Origin: JAODBQ01 sp038213195
Lineage (GTDB): Bacteria; Actinomycetota; Acidimicrobiia; Acidimicrobiales; Ilumatobacteraceae
Assembly: GCA_038213195.1 (NCBI GenBank)
Contig: JBBQTN010000188.1
Span: forward strand, 1-10,461
Reading direction: 5' to 3'
Length of the DNA stretch: 10,461 bases
Below are positions 5,696 through 10,461 of the stretch, in pieces. Position 1 is the stretch's first letter. Each line of letters begins with the position of its first letter. Made by a program: the position numbers and the translations under genes. The notes under the pieces were generated by a model. It was given only the letters and a program-made list of their open reading frames with translations. It had not been told where the DNA came from and did no database searches.

Positions 5696-7280
5696 CCGCC
5701 GGGTCTGTCTGGGGCGCTGACCGCCGGGTCCGCTTCGTCGCTGGCTCTCTGGCCGTCGACGTGGTTCGCCTTCGTTGCTGGCTGGGTTCGCGGGCCGCCG
5801 TCGTGGTTGAGCAGCTCGTCAGGCCCGCGGACGGCATGGTCACGCCGTCGGGTCCGGCGGTTGCGGTGGGGTCGAGGCCCACGACCAGCGACTGCACCCT
5901 CGGCGGATCCTGCGGGTTCATCGTCAACGTGCACCGCACGTCGGCGAGTTGGCCGTGGATCCGCCACGAGCAGTTGTTCGGGCCGTCGCTGTGCTCGTCG
6001 TCGACGTCGCCGAGCGCGCCCGCGTGGGAGAGGACGGCGGCGATTGCGGTGCGACGCCGTTCGAACGGTTCGTCGAGGACGACGTTGTCGCTGAACAGCC
6101 GGGCCGCAACGGAGTCGTCCCAGCCACGCAGCAACCCGGTGACGGCGGCCAGGGCGGCCATCGTCTCCGGCCACGGTCGCCACTGCCGGACGGGAGTGAG
6201 CGTGGCCAGCAGCACGCGCAGTGCTTCCGCGGCCTGCCTTCCCACCCCGGCGTAGGTCGCGTTCTCGAGCGCGACGATCCCGACCCCGCTCGCCGGGTGC
6301 CAGCGGATGTGCGCGCTGAACCCCGGGTAGCCGCCGGAGTGGGAGACCACCGTGCCGTGGTCGACGTCGTGCGCGACGACGAGGCCGAAGCCGTACGCGG
6401 AGGACGCCTCGTGCGACGCGGTCCGTTCGGGCTCGGGCGTGATCATCCGCGCGCCCTGTTGCATCTCGCGGCGGCTCACCGCCGACAACGGGCCCGCCGT
6501 TCGGCCGCGATGGGCGTCGACGAAGAACTGCATCCATCGCACGAGGTCGTTCACCGTGCTGAACAGCCCACCGATCGGCGAGAACGCCCCTGGACCGCTG
6601 AACGGAATGGTCGCCCACTCGCCGCCGATCCGTTCGTGCCCGATCGCCACTCCGCCCGTGGCCGGCACGTCGCGAGTGAAGCCGGTGCCGGTGAGTCCCA
6701 GCGGGGTGATCAACTCGTCGGCCACCACATCCCGGTAGCGGCGTCCGTCCGCGACCTGGATCGCCCGCCCGAGCAGCGCGAAGCCGAGGTTGGAGTACTC
6801 GTACTCGGTGCCGGGGACCCATGCGCAGCGCACCCCGGCGCGCAGCACGGCATCGAACCGGTCGTCGGTGAGCGCCTCTTGACGGTCCGCCCACGGATCG
6901 TCGTTGGGCAGCCCCGACGACATCGTCGCGAGCATTCGCAGCGTCGGCACCGGCGAATCCGGTGTCGGCATGCGGATCCCCGCAGCGGCCGGGACGAAGT
7001 CGGTGATGGGCGCATCGAGCGCCAGTGCGCCTCGGTCACGCAGCAGCACGAGTGCCGAGGCGGTGAAGCTCTTGGTGACCGACGCGATGCGGTATGCAGT
7101 GTCCGCGCCGGGGACGGTACCGCGTCCGTCAACGGTGCCGAACCCGCCGCAGTCAACCACCCGGCCGTCTGCCAGCACGCCGTACACGACGCTCGGCGCC
7201 AGGTCTTCGGCTTGCCGTCGAGCGAACAGGGCGCGCACGTCGGCCAGCGCTGCGTCGGAAGGCACCGGATCGCTGGGCAT
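5682..7280 (-). CDS. Serine hydrolase (beta-lactamase/class C fold)
   Basis: This encodes a 532-residue protein of the beta-lactamase/penicillin-binding-like serine hydrolase family. The active-site triad of motifs is complete: SVTK (67-70, nucleophile Ser67 and base Lys70), YSN (162-164) and HSG (314-316). The catalytic domain spans about 10-360. A second region (about 370-475), beginning GWDDSVAARLFSDNVV, resembles the small beta-rich domain often fused to these enzymes, but I cannot name it. The last 45 or so residues are basic and repetitive (e.g. REPSQQRRRTTS), and their DNA consists of direct repeats. No signal peptide is seen, so a cytoplasmic esterase or peptidase is more likely than cell-wall or antibiotic action; the substrate is unknown. 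The ATG at 7280 lacks a clear ribosome binding site. The 3' end overlaps etfA by 14 bases. Confidence 0.85.
   Translation of the reverse strand: MPSDPVPSDAALADVRALFARRQAEDLAPSVVYGVLADGRVVDCGGFGTVDGRGTVPGADTAYRIASVTKSFTASALVLLRDRGALALDAPITDFVPAAAGIRMPTPDSPVPTLRMLATMSSGLPNDDPWADRQEALTDDRFDAVLRAGVRCAWVPGTEYEYSNLGFALLGRAIQVADGRRYRDVVADELITPLGLTGTGFTRDVPATGGVAIGHERIGGEWATIPFSGPGAFSPIGGLFSTVNDLVRWMQFFVDAHRGRTAGPLSAVSRREMQQGARMITPEPERTASHEASSAYGFGLVVAHDVDHGTVVSHSGGYPGFSAHIRWHPASGVGIVALENATYAGVGRQAAEALRVLLATLTPVRQWRPWPETMAALAAVTGLLRGWDDSVAARLFSDNVVLDEPFERRRTAIAAVLSHAGALGDVDDEHSDGPNNCSWRIHGQLADVRCTLTMNPQDPPRVQSLVVGLDPTATAGPDGVTMPSAGLTSCSTTTAAREPSQQRRRTTSTAREPATKRTRRSAPQTDPAVSGP
5691..5783. repeat. Imperfect short direct repeats at the convergent junction
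   Basis: GCTGACCGCCGGGTC occurs at 5691-5705 and 5716-5730, a 25-base period; the first copy contains the etfA stop. A second pair, CTTCGTCGCTGGCT (5733-5746) and CTTCGTTGCTGGCT (5770-5783), differs at one base with a 37-base period. Together they encode the basic, low-complexity tail of the opposing serine hydrolase. They look like repeat-derived spacer DNA captured into that reading frame. Confidence 0.55.
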
Positions 7281-7384
7281 CGCTGAGGCCGATGGTACTG
7301 ACGCCGCCGGCGCCGTTCGTGGGTTGTGCCATCCGCGCGTCGGCGGCGGGATCAGTCCGCATCGACGGCGATGCTCGTCGGCTC

Positions 7385-7416
7385 CGCCGACTGCCTGCTG
7401 CGCCGACTGCCGGCTG
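7385..7416. repeat. 16-bp tandem duplication
   Basis: Two adjacent 16-base units (7385-7400 and 7401-7416) start with CGCCGACTGCC and CGCCGACTGCC and differ at one base. They lie in the 168-base gap between the serine hydrolase start and the end of the repeat-containing gene. I see no gene or clear promoter in that gap. Confidence 0.5.
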
Positions 7417-7448
7417 CGCCAGGCGCTGCTTGTCGTCCCCCGGCGCGC

Positions 7449-9071
7449 TCAGTCAGCGTCGTGGGCGCTGATCGCCCATGCGTAGCCTTCGAGCGGATCC
7501 TCCACGGCAAGTTGGAGCTCCCAACCGAGTGGGGGCTCGCCGGCGTCCCACCACCACCAGCGCAACTCGCCGGCGATCGCGCCGAGGTCGTCGGGTGGCA
7601 GTGGCCACTCGTCGAGCGCGTCGCCGAGCGCGGCAACCAGCCACCACGCTCCGAAGCGTCCGATCGCGGCACCACGGCGGCGACCGTGTGCCCCGCCGCT
7701 CGCGCCGGCCCACGCCAGCCAGGCCATCGCCTCGCGGAGGTCGAGTGCGACGAGGGTGGCGCCGCGAACGCCGAGTGCCGCGACAGCGGCCGCCGCGTCA
7801 CCCTCGACGCAGACCACTTCGGCCCGTCCATCCGACGATGCCGTCCACGCCTCGAGCAGCTGACGCGTCGCGAGCTGCACCGCCTCGTCGTCGATGACCG
7901 TGAGGTGCTCAGTCCCGCCCCCTTCGCGAACCTCCACGTGACGTTTCGTTTCGGCGCCGTTGGCGAGGTCGGGGTTGGCTTGGCGGATCTCCACGTGACG
8001 TTTCGTTTCGGCAGGATCTCCGACGTCGTCGCCGCCGACCCGGTCGTCGCCGGCGCCGGATCGGCGTGCCGAGGTTTCGTCACGTGGAGTTCCGTCGATG
8101 GATTTGCCCTGGTGGGACGGGCTGCTGGTTCCGTCACGTGGGGATTCGGCACGCGATTTGCGGGCTGGATCGATGGCTCCGTGCGGCGATTTGGTTTCGT
8201 CACGTGGAGTCTCCTCAGCGGGTTCGCCGGCTGGCTCACCGGGCTGGGCCGGGCTACGGGTTTTGTCACGTGGAGCTTCGGCGATGGGCTCACCGGGCTG
8301 GGCCGGGCTGTGGGTTTTGTCACGTGGAGCTTCGCGAATGGGTTCTCTGCGGTGGCTCGAGCTGCGCGATTCGTCACGTGGAGGTTCGGCGAAGGGTTCG
8401 GCGCTGGGATCGGCGACGCCGGGGTGGCCGGTCGCCGTTTCGTCACGTGGAGGTTCGCCGATGCCGGCGGGCGGGTCGACCGGCTCGACGGGACGGCGGA
8501 CCGTCGGACGTGGTGGCGGGTCGGCGCGTACGCCTTCGTCGGTGTACGTCGCAACGACGTACTGCGGCTCCCACGGTTGCAGTGCGAGCGGGATCTCGAG
8601 CACGTCCGGCACGGCGAGGGTGTCGAGGCTGCCGGGCGCGATCACCTCCCCGCGCAGCCCGCGTTCGTGAGCGATGAACCCGAGGCGGGGACCGGCCGGG
8701 ACGTGTGCGGCGAGATCGGCGAAGCTGTGGCGCATCGCCACCACCTCGGTCAGCGGACCGATCGTGAACCGGCCGCTGTCCTCGTCGAGCACGGTTGCCG
8801 CCCACTGCGCCGGTGCCCACAGCGCGAGCCGGTACTCCGCCAGCGTCGCCGCCGGCCACAGCTGGCGGCCGGTGTCGACGGCGGACCTGGCCCTGTTGCG
8901 CAGCCGCAGCAGACCCGCCCAGTCACGCGACGCGCACTCGGCATCGATCAACCGCACCAATCCGTCGAGGTCCCCCCTGTGGATCAGCTCGTCGAGCGCT
9001 GGATCGAGCGCTGGATCATCCGCCGGAGGATCCGCCGCACCATGACCGGCATCGGACGCAGGATCGGTCAC
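7449..9071 (-). CDS. Unrecognised two-domain protein with repeat-filled linker
   Basis: I do not recognise this 540-residue family. The N-terminal domain (about 20-185) looks like a normal soluble domain: an acidic/Ala-Pro start, a helical stretch (DLDGLVRLIDAECASRDW), then RQLWPAATLAEYRLALWAP and a conserved-looking strand region to about PLALQPWEP. Residues about 190-385 are a Pro/Glu/Arg-rich, probably disordered linker. It carries seven PRD[EKG][TS] blocks spaced 18, 22 or 23 residues and two ETKRHVE blocks, all encoded by the CACGTG repeats. The C-terminal domain (about 390-540) is rich in Ala and Trp, including a run of four Trp at about 505-508. I chose the GTG at 9071, two bases after the SCO1664-family stop; the frame is open to an ATG at 9143, which would overlap that gene by 70 bases. 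No membrane segment or signal peptide. It is probably the last gene of the phosphatase-DUF3090-SCO1664 operon. An equally long frame on the other strand is its shadow. Confidence 0.75.
   Translation of the reverse strand: MTDPASDAGHGAADPPADDPALDPALDELIHRGDLDGLVRLIDAECASRDWAGLLRLRNRARSAVDTGRQLWPAATLAEYRLALWAPAQWAATVLDEDSGRFTIGPLTEVVAMRHSFADLAAHVPAGPRLGFIAHERGLRGEVIAPGSLDTLAVPDVLEIPLALQPWEPQYVVATYTDEGVRADPPPRPTVRRPVEPVDPPAGIGEPPRDETATGHPGVADPSAEPFAEPPRDESRSSSHRREPIREAPRDKTHSPAQPGEPIAEAPRDKTRSPAQPGEPAGEPAEETPRDETKSPHGAIDPARKSRAESPRDGTSSPSHQGKSIDGTPRDETSARRSGAGDDRVGGDDVGDPAETKRHVEIRQANPDLANGAETKRHVEVREGGGTEHLTVIDDEAVQLATRQLLEAWTASSDGRAEVVCVEGDAAAAVAALGVRGATLVALDLREAMAWLAWAGASGGAHGRRRGAAIGRFGAWWLVAALGDALDEWPLPPDDLGAIAGELRWWWWDAGEPPLGWELQLAVEDPLEGYAWAISAHDAD
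7931..8455. repeat. Nine-copy CACGTG-centred repeat array in two orientations
   Basis: The core GTCACGTGG occurs nine times. CACGTG starts at 8081, 8135, 8201, 8267, 8321, 8375 and 8444 with the core on the plus strand, and at 7935 and 7992 with the core on the minus strand. GTCACGTGGAG is kept in eight of nine. The plus-strand copies usually read GTTTCGTCACGTGGAG followed by a TTCGGCGAAGGG-like flank. The inverted copies share the core and, at 7935, the right flank (GGTTCGCGAAGGGG). Spacings among the seven are 54, 66, 66, 54, 54 and 69 bases, all multiples of three; the two inverted copies are 57 apart. The whole array lies inside the coding linker of the 540-residue protein. Confidence 0.9.
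8235..8342. repeat. Two 54-bp tandem units within the array
   Basis: 8235-8288 and 8289-8342 both begin CTCACCGGGCTGGGCCGGGCT and differ at about five of 54 bases. Each contains one CACGTG element. They encode an 18-residue unit with the pattern AEAPRDKTRSPAQPGEP on the minus strand. The similarity points to a recent tandem duplication or conversion, compared with the more diverged neighbouring units. Confidence 0.8.
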
Positions 9072-9073
9072 GC

Positions 9074-9793
9074 CTAGACGAGCGGCCAGGGGTAACGCCG
9101 TCCCGACGTATCGACGGGGAACCGCGGGTTCCCGACCACCCACGCGGCGCGCTCCTGCAGTGCCTCGACCTCGTCGTCGGCGAGCAGCGTGGCGATGTCG
9201 AGGGGTACCGCCTCAGCGATCGGGGCGACGACGGCGACGAGTGGCCCGGGGATCACCTCGCCCCCGAACTCCCACACGACGGTGCGCAACTTGAACTCGG
9301 CGGCGAAGCACAACCCGTGGTCGATGCCCCAGATGTGGTCGTCTCGGTCGATCAGCACGTGCCCGCTCTTGCGATCGGTGTTGTTGGCGAGGAGATCGAA
9401 CGCGGCGACGGCGCGCAGCACCCCGTGCAGATCGGCTCGCGACTCGTGGATCGTGAAGTAGTGCTGCTGGTGGTCGGCGCCGACGAACCACTGCAGCGAG
9501 CCTTCACCGAGCGGCCCGTCGCGGATGATCGTCGGGGGGACGAGGTCGAGGCCCATCGCCTCGCTGAGCCGGTACGCGGCCAGCTCACGGCGGTGCAGGC
9601 CCGGTTCGAAGTCCCACAGCGGCCGCTCGCCGCGCACCGGCTTGTAGATCGCCTGGGCCTGCTCGTCGCCGCAGCGCACGTTGACGAGGAACGTGGCGTT
9701 GCTGCTCCACGGCATCCGGCCCTCGATGTCGATCTCCCCTGTCGCGAGGAGCGCGCGCTGCGCGGCGCGCTCGCTCAGTTCATCCTGGGACAT
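9074..9793 (-). CDS. SCO1664-family protein (PI3K/PI4K-like kinase fold)
   Basis: This encodes a 239-residue member of the actinobacterial SCO1664 family, whose fold resembles phosphatidylinositol 3-/4-kinases. It begins its conserved core with GEIDIEGRMPWSSNATF. It shows AIYKP (Lys51, the expected ATP-binding lysine), a Glu at about 70 (HRRELAAYRL), FDLLANNTDRKSGH (132-145, with catalytic-loop-like Asp, Asn and His) and the metal-binding-like GIDHG (157-160, Asp158). The family's substrate is not established. The ATG at 9793 overlaps the DUF3090 gene by 19 bases, so translation is probably coupled; the open frame extends upstream only as a shadow of DUF3090. This order, phosphatase-DUF3090-SCO1664, is conserved in mycobacteria (Rv2135c-Rv2133c). 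Confidence 0.9.
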   Translation of the reverse strand: MSQDELSERAAQRALLATGEIDIEGRMPWSSNATFLVNVRCGDEQAQAIYKPVRGERPLWDFEPGLHRRELAAYRLSEAMGLDLVPPTIIRDGPLGEGSLQWFVGADHQQHYFTIHESRADLHGVLRAVAAFDLLANNTDRKSGHVLIDRDDHIWGIDHGLCFAAEFKLRTVVWEFGGEVIPGPLVAVVAPIAEAVPLDIATLLADDEVEALQERAAWVVGNPRFPVDTSGRRYPWPLV

Positions 9794-10293
9794 GGGTGAC
9801 CGGCTGGGTCCATCGGCAGGCCGCAGAACATGCACGCGGGACGGCCCGCTGCGACCACCGAGCCGGCGTGCTCGCAGAAAGCGTGCGCCTGGCTGCGGGT
9901 CAGGAAGACGCGCAGGTGGCCTCGATCCTCGAGGGCTTCGGCTTGCGGCTCGCCCTCCTCGTCGGTCGTGACGACCTCCTCGAGCTGCACGAGGACCCGG
10001 TCGTTGGTGCGGTCGTACCCGAGCCCCACCGGCCCGAGCACGAACGCCGCATCCACGGGTGGGGCGAGCTCCATCGCCGCCGGCATCGGCTTGTCGGACA
10101 CCGCCGGCAGGTCGTCGAGGACCTTGCCGAGGTAGTCGGCGATCGCCGAGGCCTGCTGCTTCTCGCACTTCACGGTGACCCGCGTGCCGCCACGGCGCGC
10201 CTGGAGGAAGAACACCCGCTGTCCCGGCTCACCGACTGCGCCGACCGTGAACGCGTCGACCTCGTCGAACTCGTAGAAGACGCCCATCGTCAC
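9775..10293 (-). CDS. DUF3090-family protein
   Basis: This encodes a 172-residue protein of the DUF3090 family, function unknown. It starts with FYEFDEVDAFTVGAVGEPGQRVFFLQA, and the typical FVLGPVGLGYD and DRVLVQLEE elements follow. The C-terminus is a zinc-ribbon-like cluster, C154-X2-C157 then H166 and C168 (CGLPMDPAGHPCPR). The GTG at 10293 overlaps the stop of the upstream gene as GTGA, a classical 4-base coupling overlap; the ATG at 10287 is the alternative and removes two residues. The C-terminus ends right after PRMN. It sits between the phosphatase and the SCO1664-family gene as in other Actinobacteria. Confidence 0.92.
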   Translation of the reverse strand: MTMGVFYEFDEVDAFTVGAVGEPGQRVFFLQARRGGTRVTVKCEKQQASAIADYLGKVLDDLPAVSDKPMPAAMELAPPVDAAFVLGPVGLGYDRTNDRVLVQLEEVVTTDEEGEPQAEALEDRGHLRVFLTRSQAHAFCEHAGSVVAAGRPACMFCGLPMDPAGHPCPRMN

Positions 10294-10461
10294 GAGGCTC
10301 GCAGTTCGGCCAGCGACGCCCCGGTCGAGTTGACGGTGAGCACGATCGGGCCGCCGACGGTGTAGGCGATCGCGGTCACCGAGCAGGTGCTGATGACGAT
10401 CCGTTGGAACAGATCGAGATGGGTCCCCATCGCGTGAGCGGCGACGGCTTTGATCGGGTCG
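10290..10461 (-). CDS. Histidine phosphatase family protein, MSMEG_4193-like (3' end only)
   Basis: Only the last 56 residues and the stop are in the window; the gene continues past the right edge. The visible part reads DPIKAVAAHAMGTHLDLFQR, then ISTCSVTAIAYT and LTVNSTGASL. These match the C-terminal part of the MSMEG_4193/Rv2135c branch of the histidine phosphatase (phosphoglycerate mutase-like) superfamily. In full-length relatives a catalytic SHGD lies just before the DPIKA-like helix; the Asp-Pro at the edge fits that position. The stop overlaps the DUF3090 start by four bases. Confidence 0.8.
   Translation of the reverse strand, partial: DPIKAVAAHAMGTHLDLFQRIVISTCSVTAIAYTVGGPIVLTVNSTGASLAELRAS

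Noticed and set aside
5949..7286. Long plus-strand reading frame of 445 codons
   Set aside because: It is antisense to the serine hydrolase, whose three catalytic motifs are intact on the minus strand.
7931..8455. CRISPR array
   Set aside because: The repeats are short, imperfect and occur in both orientations. The intervals are related to each other and are multiples of three inside a gene. There are no unique spacers and no cas genes.
7326..9077. Long plus-strand reading frame of 583 codons with a repeated FVTW[SR]F motif
   Set aside because: It is antisense to the leftward gene. Its sequence outside the repeats has the Arg/Ala/His-rich character of a shadow frame, whereas the minus-strand protein has normal domain-like sequence and operon spacing. 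The FVTW repeat is the CACGTG element read from the other strand.
9794..10168. N-terminal extension of the SCO1664-family protein
   Set aside because: The extension is DUF3090 coding sequence read in another frame; the family core begins shortly after the ATG at 9793.
1..10461. tRNA, rRNA, insertion sequence or prophage genes
   Set aside because: I saw no transposase, integrase, terminal inverted repeat or structural RNA anywhere in the window.

Overview
The window is GC-rich, densely coding DNA from an actinobacterium. The evidence is a WhiB1-type Fe-S regulator beside a PdtaS-type histidine kinase, and a run of MSMEG_4193-like phosphatase, DUF3090 and SCO1664-family genes, all actinobacterial hallmarks. 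The style of the sequence suggests an Acidimicrobiia (Ilumatobacter-like) genome, but that is an impression and not proven by the window.

Left part (1-2250): after about 260 bases of mostly non-coding DNA with short palindromes and perhaps the first codons of a leftward gene, pdtaS runs rightward and meets whiB1 running leftward. Both end at a shared hairpin. The pdtaS/whiB1 convergent pair is also known from Mycobacterium. The whiB1 upstream region has a near-consensus promoter whose -35 box lies in a perfect palindrome and whose -10/start region carries an 11-bp-period direct repeat.

Middle (2250-5700): a glycerophosphodiester phosphodiesterase (rightward) converges on a diacylglycerol kinase-family lipid kinase (leftward). 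The kinase diverges from etfB-etfA, the two subunits of electron transfer flavoprotein, one base apart. Together these point to membrane-lipid turnover and fatty-acid or amino-acid oxidation.

Right part (5680-10461): everything is leftward. The likely operon is a histidine-phosphatase-family gene (3' end only), a DUF3090 gene, a SCO1664-family kinase-like gene, then an unrecognised 540-residue protein. The first three overlap and the fourth starts two bases after the third. A separate serine hydrolase (beta-lactamase/class C fold) follows and its 3' end overlaps the end of etfA.

The most unusual feature is inside the 540-residue protein gene. Nine copies of a short element built around GTCACGTGG lie within about 520 bases, seven on one strand and two inverted. 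They fill the linker between two conserved-looking domains and are read in different frames according to orientation. This looks like a DNA-level repeat that has colonised a coding linker. A second oddity is that mshC, which follows this phosphatase-DUF3090-SCO1664 cluster closely in mycobacteria, is not present here.
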